From Gemmata palustris (lineage in GTDB: Bacteria; Planctomycetota; Planctomycetia; Gemmatales; Gemmataceae), in NCBI RefSeq assembly GCF_017939745.1, contig NZ_JAGKQQ010000001.1, positions 5,766,001 through 5,830,000 on the forward strand: a DNA stretch of 64,000 nucleotides, in the 5' to 3' direction. Position 1 is the first letter of the stretch; every line of letters starts with the position of its first letter. Position numbers and translations under genes: made by a program. The notes below the pieces were generated by a model that was given only the letters and a program-made list of their open reading frames with translations, was not told the origin of the DNA and made no database searches. Shown here one piece after another: positions 17,963-27,487 of this stretch.

Positions 17963-19705
17963 TTACACCAATTTCCGCTTCACCCATCCGGCGACCACGC
18001 CCACGAGCGCGATCAGCCAGCACGCGGCGGGCACCCAGTCACCGAGGGCCGCATACGGCGGGCGGCGCGTGTCGATCGGTACGACGGCGGTCACGACCGC
18101 CTCCACCTTCTTCGATTGCCCCCACGTTTCGCCCGGAATTTTCACCACGCGCCCGTCGGCATCGATCAAGCCAGAAATGCCCATGTTCACGCTGCGCACC
18201 ACGGAGCGCCGGGCTTCGATGGCGCGGAACCGGCAAATCGCGAGGTGCTGTTCGTGCTCCTCGGTGCCATCGAACCAACCGTCGTTGGAGATGTTCACAA
18301 GGAAATCGACCGGCTCGGTCGCAACGTACTGTCGTGCGAGGTACGGGTCGGAGTCCTCGTAGCAGATGAGGCACCCGAAGGTAAAGGAACGCCCGTCGCG
18401 CGTGGTGAGCGGGAACCGCGTCCACTTTTCGCCGGGCCGACACTCGTAGCCCTTTTCGTAGGGCGTGAACCACTTCATGAACGGCAGTTGCTCACCGAGC
18501 GGAACGTACTCACCGAACGGAACGAGGTGCATTTTGTCGTAACGATCGACCGGAATGGTGTAGAACAGAGTCGGATCGCCCGGCTTCCACATTTCGGATT
18601 TCGGTTGCGGCTTCACGAGAAATGCGGAATTGTACTTCCACACGCGCGCACCGTCCCATTCGAGACCGTTCAGCCCGAGCAGAGTCGATGTTCCCCACGG
18701 ATTGCCGAGAAACTCCTTCCGCGCGAACGCCCGCTTCCGCTGGAACACGTCCGGCGCATCTTCAGCTCTCGCGCCCGGTCCGACATCGCACCAGTCCGTC
18801 GAGCAACACGTCTCCGGCCAGACGACCAGATCCGGGACCGGCGCCCCGTTATACGCTTTGCGCTCCTGGTCCCAGTTCACCGCCTTGAGATGCAAAGAAA
18901 AATACGATTCTATAAGCAGGTCTTTATTCCCCATCTTGTCGCCCTGCGACACGTTCCCCTGGATCGCCGCGACCAGCGGACCGCTGGTAAACGCCGGGTG
19001 ATCGAAGCGCCAGTAGCCGTAGCCGATGCTCGTACCAACGAGCGCGAGAGCGAAGACGAGCCCTCCCACTCGGGCCGCTCTCGCTTGGCGAGAGGGGGGA
19101 CTCGAAGTAGGCTCTCCCTTCGCTTCAGAGAGGGGGGCAGAAGCCGGTCGAATCCACTCTGCCAACGCGCCGTTCACGGCGCCGACGACGAACGACACCG
19201 CGTACACGCCGCCGAAGTCCGCGATCTGAATGAGCTGCAGGAACGAGTGCTGCGTGTAGCCGAGATAGTACCAGCCGAAGCCGATCATCTGGTACGCGCC
19301 GATCTGCTTCATAAACGGGAAGCCGGTCGGGAAGTGCATCCGAAAGTATTCCAGTGCCACCCACGCGACCGGGACCGCGAGCGCCAGTGGCACCCCGACG
19401 CGATCGAGGCGCCGAAGGATCGCGAGAGCCGCCAGCCAAAATACCGGCATCACGACCGCGAGCCCGATCCACGACATGAACATCATGGGGTGCGCGACGC
19501 GGACCCATTTCGTCGCGAGCGCGAAGAACACGACCCCACCGGCGTAGGCCGCGAGGTAGCGCCAGCGGTTCGAGACGGGCGCGCGCACGAGCGTCAGCCA
19601 GGGAACGAGCGCGACGAAACCGAGCATTCCCAGGTCGAGTGGGAAGAACGCGGCCCACAGCAATACGCCGGAGGCGATCGCGGGCAGGAATACGCGAAGC
19701 TTCAC
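17963..19705 (-). CDS. lnt: Apolipoprotein N-acyltransferase
   Basis: A 580-residue inner-membrane enzyme that adds the third acyl chain to bacterial lipoproteins. A GTG start at 19705 is chosen: it follows GAAGGATT and leads straight into the first membrane helix (LRVFLPAIASGVLLWAAFFPLDLG). After six membrane segments comes the nitrilase domain with Glu (VVWPETCC), Lys (DKMHLVPFGEYVP) and Cys (GCLICYEDSDP) of the triad, then a C-terminal membrane anchor. Residues about 189-214 (LSEAKGEPTSS...SRQARAARVG) are an insert from a repeat. The many predicted lipoproteins in the window are plausible substrates. Confidence 0.93.
   Translation of the reverse strand: MKLRVFLPAIASGVLLWAAFFPLDLGMLGFVALVPWLTLVRAPVSNRWRYLAAYAGGVVFFALATKWVRVAHPMMFMSWIGLAVVMPVFWLAALAILRRLDRVGVPLALAVPVAWVALEYFRMHFPTGFPFMKQIGAYQMIGFGWYYLGYTQHSFLQLIQIADFGGVYAVSFVVGAVNGALAEWIRPASAPLSEAKGEPTSSPPSRQARAARVGGLVFALALVGTSIGYGYWRFDHPAFTSGPLVAAIQGNVSQGDKMGNKDLLIESYFSLHLKAVNWDQERKAYNGAPVPDLVVWPETCCSTDWCDVGPGARAEDAPDVFQRKRAFARKEFLGNPWGTSTLLGLNGLEWDGARVWKYNSAFLVKPQPKSEMWKPGDPTLFYTIPVDRYDKMHLVPFGEYVPLGEQLPFMKWFTPYEKGYECRPGEKWTRFPLTTRDGRSFTFGCLICYEDSDPYLARQYVATEPVDFLVNISNDGWFDGTEEHEQHLAICRFRAIEARRSVVRSVNMGISGLIDADGRVVKIPGETWGQSKKVEAVVTAVVPIDTRRPPYAALGDWVPAACWLIALVGVVAGWVKRKLV
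19062..19139. repeat. In-frame repeat insert in lnt
   Basis: It contains the hairpin CTCTCGC(TTG)GCGAGAG at 19078-19094 and a second pairing CTCT (19112-19115) with AGAG (19128-19131), surrounded by GGGGGG and CCCTCCC runs. It encodes a polar stretch between membrane helices and looks like the same kind of element as that at 16700. Confidence 0.5.
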
Positions 19706-19739
19706 GCGGAATCCTTCCAAATTCGGGCAGGGGTGCCAG

Positions 19740-20945
19740 TTACAGCAGCACCACTTCCATGAGTGTACCGCGATCGACGCGGGCTTCGCCGGCGGGTAGC
19801 ACGAGCAGCGCATCGGCCGGTTGCAAGCCAGCCAGATCCGGCGCGCCGGAATTCGGCAGCGGCCGCACGCTCCAACCCGTTTCGCCCGGCACCAACTGCG
19901 CTGGTCGGTAGGTCGGGCGGTCGTTACTCTCAGCCAACCCTTCCGTCACCGGCAGACGGATTTTGCGCGGACCGGGGGCTTCGTGTCCACCCAGGATTCG
20001 GAGGGCGGGGCGCACGAAGAGTTCAAAGCCCACGAACGAACTCACCGGGTTGCCTGGTAACCCGAACACCAGCACGCCGGTTTCGGTGGTGCCGAACAGC
20101 AGTGGCTTGCCCGGTTTCATGCGTACTTGTTGCACGTGAAAGGAGACTCCGAGTTCCTTGAGCACGTTGGGGACGAGGTCAAAATCGCCGACCGACACCC
20201 CGCCTGCGATCAGCAACACTTGGGATTCGGCGAGCCCCTTCGCGATGAGTGCTTTTGTGACGACGCGATCGTCCTTCGCGATACCGAGATATTGCGGAAG
20301 TCCACCGCCGCGAACGGTTTGGGCCGTGAGCATCGGCCCGTTCGAGTTGCGAATTTGCCCGGCACTTGGCTTCGTACCGGCTTCGACCAGTTCGTCGCCG
20401 GTGGCAATAATGCCGACACGCGGGCGCGGGAACACGGGGACCGCGGTCTGTCCGACGTTCGCCAGCACGCCCAATGCGGCCGGGTTAATCACCGTACCGG
20501 CGGTCATGACCGGTTCGCCGGCCCGCATCTCCGTGCCGCGTGCGTACACGTACTGGCGCGGTTTCACGTCCGGATCGGTAATGCGAACGCGACCGCCTTC
20601 CAGCGTTTGAGTGTCCTCCTGCATCACGATCGCGTCCGCGCCGTCGGGGATCGGTGCGCCCGTAAAGATGCGGCTCGCTTCGCCGGCCCCAACGGATTTC
20701 GTCGGCATCTTCCCGGCGGGCACTTCTTCGATCACCCGAAGTTCCGCGTTCGGTGAGGCGCAATCCGCAGCCCGTACCGCGAAGCCATCGCGTAGGGACT
20801 TTGAGAACGGTGGTGAATCCGTGTCCGCAACGACATCGGCTGCGAGTACCTGCCCGAGTGCATTGGCTGCGAGTGCGGTCACTTCGGGCTTTAGCGGCTT
20901 CGCGTGTTTCAGCACGATGGCCAGCGCGTCGGCAACTTCGCGCAT
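19740..20945 (-). CDS. moeA: Molybdopterin molybdotransferase
   Basis: A 401-residue cytoplasmic enzyme that inserts molybdate into adenylylated molybdopterin. Typical segments: SPPFSKSLRDGFAVRA, RIFTGAPIPDGADAIVMQED, the central MoCF domain IIATGDELVEAGTKPSAGQIRNSNGPML with GGVSVGDFDLVPNVL, and LPGNPVSSFVGFELFVRP. The C-terminal beta-barrel is shorter than average but present. It lies 34 bp upstream of the lnt start on the same strand. Confidence 0.95.
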   Translation of the reverse strand: MREVADALAIVLKHAKPLKPEVTALAANALGQVLAADVVADTDSPPFSKSLRDGFAVRAADCASPNAELRVIEEVPAGKMPTKSVGAGEASRIFTGAPIPDGADAIVMQEDTQTLEGGRVRITDPDVKPRQYVYARGTEMRAGEPVMTAGTVINPAALGVLANVGQTAVPVFPRPRVGIIATGDELVEAGTKPSAGQIRNSNGPMLTAQTVRGGGLPQYLGIAKDDRVVTKALIAKGLAESQVLLIAGGVSVGDFDLVPNVLKELGVSFHVQQVRMKPGKPLLFGTTETGVLVFGLPGNPVSSFVGFELFVRPALRILGGHEAPGPRKIRLPVTEGLAESNDRPTYRPAQLVPGETGWSVRPLPNSGAPDLAGLQPADALLVLPAGEARVDRGTLMEVVLL

Positions 20946-21326
20946 CGAAAGTTCTCCGGGTGGATTTGGGTTGTATACTGCTCAACCTGAACCAGACTAC
21001 CCGGGAATTTAAGCACTTGGCGCGTGCCTTCCGTTTCGGTTACACCCCAGGTTACACTCGGACGCGGGACGGATGAGAATGGAGTGCAACCGGGACATGC
21101 TACGGGCCGGCGAATGAAAGCGGCAACTGTGCCGGGGAGCGGAGCGGGCCGGGGCTCGTTTCCGGCCCGCACCGCTCGCTTACTCCCGTGGGGCCACGCC
21201 TGCGGGGGACAGCTAATCCCGGCTCCGCCTTCGACGTGGCTGGGCGAGCGGTCTGAAACCGATTGTGTGCGTCCGAGGGCTTCAGTTGCTTGTTACCGCA
21301 ATCGACGATTGATATCGTAACACCTT
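20946..21326. other. Intergenic region with a strong GC hairpin
   Basis: This 381-bp gap separates the divergent moeA and ABC-importer genes. At 21137-21177 a 15-bp stem (GAGCGG, A, GCGGGCCGG pairing with CCGGCCCGC, A, CCGCTC) has a single A/A mismatch and a 9-nt loop; a 5-bp hairpin CGGCA(ACTG)TGCCG lies just before at 21121-21134. It could be a structured leader or attenuator for the importer. I do not match it to a known riboswitch class. Confidence 0.5.
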
Positions 21327-22454
21327 ATGAACTGTCACGATGTGAACCGGCGCGGGTTCTTGAAAACAGTGGGCGCTGCGCTCGGCGCGGGCGGGCTTAT
21401 AGGTGGGTGCTCGAAGCCCGCCCCGGGCGGGGGCGACTTCCACGGGCGCACGCTCACGGTGTTCGTGTACTCCGGGCTGGACAAGATCTTCCAGGAGCAC
21501 TTCGCCGGGCCGTTTGAAGCCAAGACCGGCGCGACGGTGGTGCTCGATCCCGGCTGGGAAGATTCGATCGCCAAGTTGAAAACGTCGCCCAAGGGACAAC
21601 CCGCGTTCGACCTCGTGCTGACCGACGCGACGCAAGGCTATCCTGCAATCAAGAGCGGGATGTTCCGGCAAATCGACTTCGACAAGGTGCCGAACCACAA
21701 AGCGCTCGCTCCCGGCGCGCTCGACAACTGGGTGGCAAAGGAGCGGTACGGGGTCACGTTCCACGAGTCGGCAATGACGCTTGCGTGGAACCACAAGCAG
21801 GTGGGCGCGGAGCCGACCGGTTGGGGCGACCTGATGCGCGCCGACTTACACGGCAAGGTTGCGCTGTACGAGTGGTTCTACATGTCGCTCTACACGTTCG
21901 CGTGCATGAAGGCGGCTGCGGACAGGAAGCCCGGAACCGCGCACAAAATTCTCACCGACGACATCGGGAGCGTGCTCGATTTTGCGAAGCGCGAGCGCGA
22001 CCGCGTGCGGTTCTGGTGGCCGACCGGCCCGAAGATGTTCCAGGATCTGCTGCAAGGGAACTTCGCGGCGGGTAACGCCCACAGTGTCACGATGCTACAA
22101 ACGGCGAAAGAGAAGGCCGATACGGTCGGGTTCACAACGCCCGAAACCGATCGCGCGTTCGTGCAACTCATGTGGGTGATCCCGGCCGACACCCCGAACG
22201 CGGACCTGGCCGAAGCCGCCATCGATTTCCTGCTCACCAAGGACGTGCAAGCGGCGATGGCCCGGCGCGGCGCGGGAACGTCGCACGTCGAGGCCGCGCG
22301 GGAAGTTGCGAAGGAAGACGCGGCGTGGGCGCGGACGTACCCCTCGACCGACGAGCAGTTCCGCACGATGAAGTATTTCCCCTACGAGGCGTACTTCAAG
22401 GATTGGGACCACATCAAGAAGACGTGGGAGCAGGAGATCCTGCGTAAGTCGTGA
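21327..22454 (+). CDS. ABC importer substrate-binding lipoprotein (spermidine/iron type)
   Basis: A 375-residue family-1 solute-binding protein. The N-terminus has a Tat-like RRGFLKTVGAALGAGG stretch ending in a lipobox (IGGC, Cys28), so export may be by Tat with lipid anchoring. Binding-protein motifs follow: LTVFVYSGLDKIFQEHFAGPFEAKTGA, FDLVLTDA, and ERYGVTFHESAMTLAWN. The fold is shared by Fe(III), thiamine, polyamine and phosphonate binders, so substrate is open. It overlaps the next gene by 4 bp (GTGA), forming an operon with two permeases. Confidence 0.85.
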   Translation: MNCHDVNRRGFLKTVGAALGAGGLIGGCSKPAPGGGDFHGRTLTVFVYSGLDKIFQEHFAGPFEAKTGATVVLDPGWEDSIAKLKTSPKGQPAFDLVLTDATQGYPAIKSGMFRQIDFDKVPNHKALAPGALDNWVAKERYGVTFHESAMTLAWNHKQVGAEPTGWGDLMRADLHGKVALYEWFYMSLYTFACMKAAADRKPGTAHKILTDDIGSVLDFAKRERDRVRFWWPTGPKMFQDLLQGNFAAGNAHSVTMLQTAKEKADTVGFTTPETDRAFVQLMWVIPADTPNADLAEAAIDFLLTKDVQAAMARRGAGTSHVEAAREVAKEDAAWARTYPSTDEQFRTMKYFPYEAYFKDWDHIKKTWEQEILRKS

Positions 22455-23329
22455 CGACACGCCCCACCCACTCAGCAACACCGTGGCTGCTTGCGGCACC
22501 CACAATCGTGCTCCTCATTGCACTGTTCGCGGGGCCGGTTCTTATTCTCATCCGCACCAGCTTTTACCAGAGTGCGGGTGGCGCGGACTTCTACCGACCT
22601 GGAACGTGGTCGCTCAGCGCGTATTCCGAACTTCTCGGTGAGCGCTTCGGGCGCGGCATCGTTGCGTTTACGGTCGTGCTCGGGGTAACGGTCGCGGCAC
22701 TGAGTGTGGCCATCGGCTACCCACTGGCACTTTTCATTCACTCGCTCCCCAAGCGCGCAAAGGCGCTCGCACTCGGAGCGGTGATCCTCCCGAAGCTGAC
22801 GAACGTATTCGTCGTCCTTTACGGCGTGAACCTGCTGCTCGGGAGCACCGGTCCCGTGAACCGCGTACTCCTCGCACTGGGCCTGACCTCCGAACCGCTC
22901 TTGCTCACGCACAATCTGTTCGGGGTACTTGTTGCCGAAACGTACCTCATCATGCCCTACGCGGTCCTCGTTCTGGTGCCCGCACTCGATCGTATCGACC
23001 CGTCCCTTATTGCCGCCGCACGCGGGTTGGGGGCGGGACCGTGGACCGCGTTCCGCCGCGTCACGCTACCTCTATCCTTGCCGGGCGTGGCCGTTGCGGG
23101 GCAGTTGTGTTTGATTTGGGCGCTGGGCGCGTTCGTCGGCCCGCTCTTGCTCGGTGGGCCGGAACAAACGACGCTCGCCGTGAAGGTGCAAAAAGACGGT
23201 ATGGGGTACGGCGACTGGCCGCGGGCCGCGACCACGGCCGTGCTGAGCCTGGTGACCGTAGCCGTATGCGTGGCGCTGTATTCGTGGCCGGCGCGTGCGT
23301 TGCGCCGGTTAGGAGGCGCGAGTGCTTAA
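22451..23329 (+). CDS. ABC importer permease 1 (PotB-like)
   Basis: A 292-residue inner-membrane permease with six predicted helices, GTG start. The coupling (EAA) loop is ARGLGAGPWTAFRRVTLPLSLPG, which contacts the ATPase. The GTG overlaps the stop of the binding-protein gene, so it is translationally coupled. Confidence 0.9.
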   Translation: MTTRPTHSATPWLLAAPTIVLLIALFAGPVLILIRTSFYQSAGGADFYRPGTWSLSAYSELLGERFGRGIVAFTVVLGVTVAALSVAIGYPLALFIHSLPKRAKALALGAVILPKLTNVFVVLYGVNLLLGSTGPVNRVLLALGLTSEPLLLTHNLFGVLVAETYLIMPYAVLVLVPALDRIDPSLIAAARGLGAGPWTAFRRVTLPLSLPGVAVAGQLCLIWALGAFVGPLLLGGPEQTTLAVKVQKDGMGYGDWPRAATTAVLSLVTVAVCVALYSWPARALRRLGGASA

Positions 23330-24110
23330 TTGCGCCTTCAAACCGGTGTGGCTCCTCGGTCGCTTACTCGGTGGGCTCACACTTCTCGCGCTCGTCGCGC
23401 CGTTCGTGTGCGCGGTGTGGATGTCGTTTGCGCCGGGCGAATTGCTGGAACCGCCGACCGGAGAGTGGTCGGTTCGGTGGTACCGCGAGTTCTTCGGCTC
23501 GGTGAAGTGGACGCGGGCGCTCCGAACTTCGGCCGAAGTCGCAGCGCTCTCGGTCGCAGGTGCGCTCGTTGGCGGGTTGGGGTTGGCGGTCGCGGTTACG
23601 CGGTTCCATTTTCGCGGTCGGTACATTCTGAGTAGCGCGGTGCTGCTACCGATGTTCGTGCCCGCAGTGGTGCTCGCAATGGGGTTGTTGCCACTCGTGA
23701 TGCTCGCCGGCTTGCAGGGGAGGGCTTATTCACTCGCTGCCGCGCACTGCCTCGTTAGCCTGCCCGTTGTGTTTCTCCTGCTCCGCAACGCACTAGCACA
23801 AGCCGATCCCGAACTCGAACGCGCGGCACGCGGATTGGGAGCGAGGCCGTGGACCGCGTTCCGGCGCGTGACCCTTCCGCTCATCGCGCCGGCGATCCTC
23901 GCCGGGGCCGTGATCGCGTTCATCCTGTCGGTGAACGAGTTCACGTTCGCCGTCTTCCTGGGAACTCCCGGTGCGCGAACGCTCCCCGCCGCGCTCTGGC
24001 CGGAAGCGCGCGATAAGGATACCCCGCTCCTCGCGGCCGCGTCGTGTGTGACCGTGCTGTTCACGCTGGCGGGAATGTGGGTGACAGCGCATCTCCTCCG
24101 GCGCCTGTAA
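23322..24110 (+). CDS. ABC importer permease 2 (PotC-like)
   Basis: A 262-residue inner-membrane permease, GTG start preceded by GGAGG and overlapping the previous gene by 8 bp. The EAA loop is ARGLGARPWTAFRRVTLPLIAPA, near-identical to that of permease 1. The last 50 bp overlap the convergent ATPase gene on the other strand. Confidence 0.9.
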   Translation: MLNCAFKPVWLLGRLLGGLTLLALVAPFVCAVWMSFAPGELLEPPTGEWSVRWYREFFGSVKWTRALRTSAEVAALSVAGALVGGLGLAVAVTRFHFRGRYILSSAVLLPMFVPAVVLAMGLLPLVMLAGLQGRAYSLAAAHCLVSLPVVFLLLRNALAQADPELERAARGLGARPWTAFRRVTLPLIAPAILAGAVIAFILSVNEFTFAVFLGTPGARTLPAALWPEARDKDTPLLAAASCVTVLFTLAGMWVTAHLLRRL

Positions 24111-25128
24111 GCGTCACTTCGGGCGGGTCCGCATCGGGGATCGGCCACAGGTGGTGTTCGGCAGCGCCCACGGTCACCAGATCGCCGGGTTGCACGCGCT
24201 CGGTGGCGCGCGAACGAACCCGGAGGGACAGGCCGTTGTCGCACGTCACATCAACAAGCAAATCCGCACCGAGGAACGTCACGCCGGCGACGCGGCCGGT
24301 CCACGTCCACCGCCCGCCTTCGGGATTGAGCGCGCAGTGTTCCGGGCGAACCATGACGAACTCGGCCGCGCTGCCAACCATTTTGCCGGGAAGCAGATTC
24401 GCTGCGCCGAGGAACTTCGCCACGAACGGCGTGCGCGGGCGGTCGTAGACGTCCGCCGGCGCACCTACCTGGAGCACGCGCCCCGCGGCCATCACGCCGA
24501 TCAGGTCCGACACCGCGAGCGCTTCTTCCTGGTCGTGTGTGACCAGCACTGCCGTTACACCCGTTTGCCGTTGTAGCGTGCGCAACTCGGTGCGGAGTTG
24601 GTCGCGGAGGTGGCGGTCGAGGTTCGCGAGTGGCTCGTCGAGAAGCAATACGTCTGGTTCGATAATTAGCGCTCGGGCGAGCGCGACGCGCTGCTGTTGC
24701 CCACCGGAGAGCCGGGCCGGTTTGCGGTCGCGCTCCTCCGCGGACAGCCCGACGCGGGCGAGCATGTCATCGACCTGCCGGTCGCACACGGCTCGGGCCA
24801 CGCGCCGCACTTCGAGCCCGAACGCGACGTTCTGCCGGGCCGTGAGGTGCGGGAAGAGAGCGTAGTTCTGAAAAACCGTGCCCGCGTTCCGAGCTTCTGG
24901 GGGCAACGCGGTCACGTCGCGCCCGCGCAGGAACACACGCCCCGCGCTCGGTGCGAGATAGCCGCCGAGTAGTTTCAGCAGTGTGGTTTTACCGCACCCG
25001 GAGGGACCGAGCAGCGCGAGGAGCTTTCCCGCCGGAAGTGCTAGGGAAACGTCCCGAACGACAGTCGTCGGACCGTATCCGAACGTGATGGCGTCGAGGC
25101 GCACGCCGTCGTTTGTGGGCGGGTTCAT
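24061..25128 (-). CDS. ABC importer ATP-binding protein (PotA/FbpC-like)
   Basis: A 355-residue ATPase. Walker A is GPSGCGKTT (41-49), the signature LSGGQQQR, Walker B VLLLDEP, followed by the switch His (LVTHDQEEA); a C-terminal TOBE-like domain (FVMVRPEHCALNPEG) follows from about residue 240. It is presumably the motor for the two permeases, yet it is encoded convergently and its 3' end overlaps permease 2 by 50 bp, so it needs its own promoter. Confidence 0.92.
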   Translation of the reverse strand: MNPPTNDGVRLDAITFGYGPTTVVRDVSLALPAGKLLALLGPSGCGKTTLLKLLGGYLAPSAGRVFLRGRDVTALPPEARNAGTVFQNYALFPHLTARQNVAFGLEVRRVARAVCDRQVDDMLARVGLSAEERDRKPARLSGGQQQRVALARALIIEPDVLLLDEPLANLDRHLRDQLRTELRTLQRQTGVTAVLVTHDQEEALAVSDLIGVMAAGRVLQVGAPADVYDRPRTPFVAKFLGAANLLPGKMVGSAAEFVMVRPEHCALNPEGGRWTWTGRVAGVTFLGADLLVDVTCDNGLSLRVRSRATERVQPGDLVTVGAAEHHLWPIPDADPPEVTLTGAGGDALSPTFPPA

Positions 25129-25171
25129 GCCGAGCGCTCGGTGCTCGCTGCGTGAGAAACAAAAGTGCGAC

Positions 25172-26221
25172 TCAAGGTTTCTCGACCTTTTCGGCTTCTT
25201 CGGCGCTCAGGAGGCCGTCGCCGTCACGGTCCAGTTTACGGAACTGCTCCGGGGTGCCGAGGAACTCGCGGACCGAAACGAACCCGTCGCCGTTCCGGTC
25301 CATCGCGCGGAACCATTGCGGCCCGGCTTCGCGCGTGAAGGTGCGGATGAGCGGAACGGCGGGCGGCTTCGCGATGCCCGAGACGATCACGAGCGACACG
25401 CCGGTGTCGGTGGACGCTGCGTCCACGAGCACAGTCTTCGCGCGCCGCAGTTCCGCCACACTGAGTTGCCCGTCGCGATCGGCGTCGAGCAGATCAAACA
25501 GCCCGACCGGTCCCGGCACCGCGGTGAGCGACACAACTCCGCGAGCGATCTTCTCGAACGCGGCTTTGGTTTCTTCGCGCCCGGCGGCGAGTGCTTTGGG
25601 CACAACCGGCTTCTCGGTGGGAAGTCCGGGGCGCGCGTGGATCTCCACCCACGTTCCGCCGATCTTCCCGCGCCAGTACGAGGCATCGCGACCGAGTTTC
25701 ACCGTTTGCTCGATGTCGGCTTTGCCCTCCACCGGAACAACGGTCGCTCGCACTGTTCTCGGCGTCGCACGCTTTTCGGGGACGACGGTTTGCAGGTCAG
25801 GGACCAGTTCGAGCGGCGAAATACATTCGTCGTCGTCCAGGTCGAACCTGTTGAGCAGCACCTTCTCCGCGTGCGCGAGTTCATCGGCGGAGAGCTTTCC
25901 GTCCTTGTCCTTATCGAGCGCCCTGAAGATCGCGCGGGAAAGCGCGGCGGGGTGCGGGGATGTTGCGGTCAGTGCTTCGGCGCGAAACAGCGAACCCTCT
26001 GGCATGAGGTTGTCCAGCGCACTCGCGCCGGGCTTGCCCTTCAGAGCTTCGCGGGTACGTTTCGCGTCGGCGTCGAGTTTCGCGAGTGGCGAACCACCGA
26101 GTTCGATTTTCAGCCGCACGCGAACCGCCGGCGCGCTGCCGACTTCGAGCAGCACGTCGTGGGCGGGTGCGGGATCAGTACCTGGGAGAAGGGCGATTAG
26201 CGCGAACGCAGCCGGGGTCAC
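25172..26221 (-). CDS. Exported EF-hand protein
   Basis: A 349-residue protein with a short N-terminal hydrophobic signal (FALIALLPG). Five EF-hand loops are readable: DKDKDGKLSADE, DLDDDECISPLE, DADRDGQLSVAE, DRNGDGFVSVRE and DRDGDGLLSAEE, so it should bind calcium. The other segments have no known domain. The GTG start overlaps the TGA of the DUF1501 gene (GTGA), so it was translationally coupled to it; the insertion in that gene probably disturbs expression. Confidence 0.85.
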   Translation of the reverse strand: MTPAAFALIALLPGTDPAPAHDVLLEVGSAPAVRVRLKIELGGSPLAKLDADAKRTREALKGKPGASALDNLMPEGSLFRAEALTATSPHPAALSRAIFRALDKDKDGKLSADELAHAEKVLLNRFDLDDDECISPLELVPDLQTVVPEKRATPRTVRATVVPVEGKADIEQTVKLGRDASYWRGKIGGTWVEIHARPGLPTEKPVVPKALAAGREETKAAFEKIARGVVSLTAVPGPVGLFDLLDADRDGQLSVAELRRAKTVLVDAASTDTGVSLVIVSGIAKPPAVPLIRTFTREAGPQWFRAMDRNGDGFVSVREFLGTPEQFRKLDRDGDGLLSAEEAEKVEKP

Positions 26222-27487
26222 GAGAGCACCTCCGTCAGCGGTTTCGCGGATTTATCGACGATACGAATGGGGCGCCCGATGTTCGAGAGGTGTTGCTTCT
26301 CGTAATCGACGCCGACCGCCTTGCAGATCGTCGCGAGCAGGTCGGGCACGTCGGCCGGGCGCTCCTCGACCGTCGAGCCGTCCTTGCTCGTTCGGCCGAT
26401 CACTTGGCCGCACTTGATCCCGCCGCCGCCCAGCACCACGTTCCACGCATTCGGGTAGTGGTCGCGGCCGAGGTTTCCGTTGATGCGCGGGGTGCGGCCG
26501 AATTCGCCCATCCACACGATCGTGGTCGTGTCCAGCAGCCCCCGATCCTTGAGATCCGCCACGAGCGCGGCCCAGGCCGGGTCGAGAATGTCGCAAAGCG
26601 TCTTCACGCGATCGAAGTTTCGGGCGTGCGTGTCCCAACTGCCCATGAACCCGCCGCTGAGCGTCACTTCGACGAACGGCACGCCGCGCTCGACCAGGCG
26701 CCGTGCGATGAGGCACCCCTGGCCGAACGGGTTCTTGCCATAAGTGGAGCGTAGTTTCTCCGGTTCGTCGTCGAGGTGGAACGCGGCGCTCGCGGAACCG
26801 TTCACGAGTCGCAGCCCGCGCTCGTAGGCGGACTGGATGCTCGCGGTGACGGTCCCCTCGCGCCCGGGCGCGAAGTCCGCGTTCAGCCCTTCGAGCAGCT
26901 TCACGCGATCGTTCGCACGGCTGCTCTCGACGGCGGGCTTGATGTCCGCAACGGCCAGGTCGCGCAACCCCGGGCGCCGCGTGTACGGCGCGTCCGGGCT
27001 GTCACCGACCAGGAGCGGGGCGTAGTCCGGCCCCAGGTAGCCGGAACTGTACCCGCCGTCGCTCAATCCGCGGCGCCCGCCGATGCTGATGTAATTCGGT
27101 AACTCGGCCTTTGGGTCGCCGAGTTCCTTCGAGACTAGCGAACCGAGCGTCGGATACTGGAGCGGCTCTTGCGGCAAGCGCCCGGTGCGGAGCAGGTACG
27201 CGGCGCGGTCGTGGTCGCCCTCCTTCGTGGACATCGAGCGCACGACCGCGAGGTGCTTCATCTGCTTCGCGACGAGCGGCAGGTGCTCGGCGATTTTGAT
27301 GCCCGGCACCGCGGTCTCGATGGCCTTGAACGGCCCGCCCGTTTCTTCGCCCGGTTTGGGGTCGAAGGTGTCGAGCTGCGACGGACCGCCGGGCATCCAC
27401 AACAGAATGCACGAGCGCTTCCGCTTCGGGTCCGCGGCCGCGGCTTCAGCAAACCGGTTGAACCACCCGCCCTGTGCCCCGACCGCG

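Noticed and set aside
17768-19762. 664-codon plus-strand frame opposite lnt
   Set aside because: Composition is that of an antisense shadow; lnt is fully supported on the other strand.
21060-21260. Cobalamin riboswitch before the ABC importer
   Set aside because: A GCAACTGT-like segment occurs but the order and spacing of conserved boxes do not fit.
24983-26417. Two long plus-strand frames opposite the EF-hand gene
   Set aside because: Both are mirror translations of the EF-hand and ABC genes.
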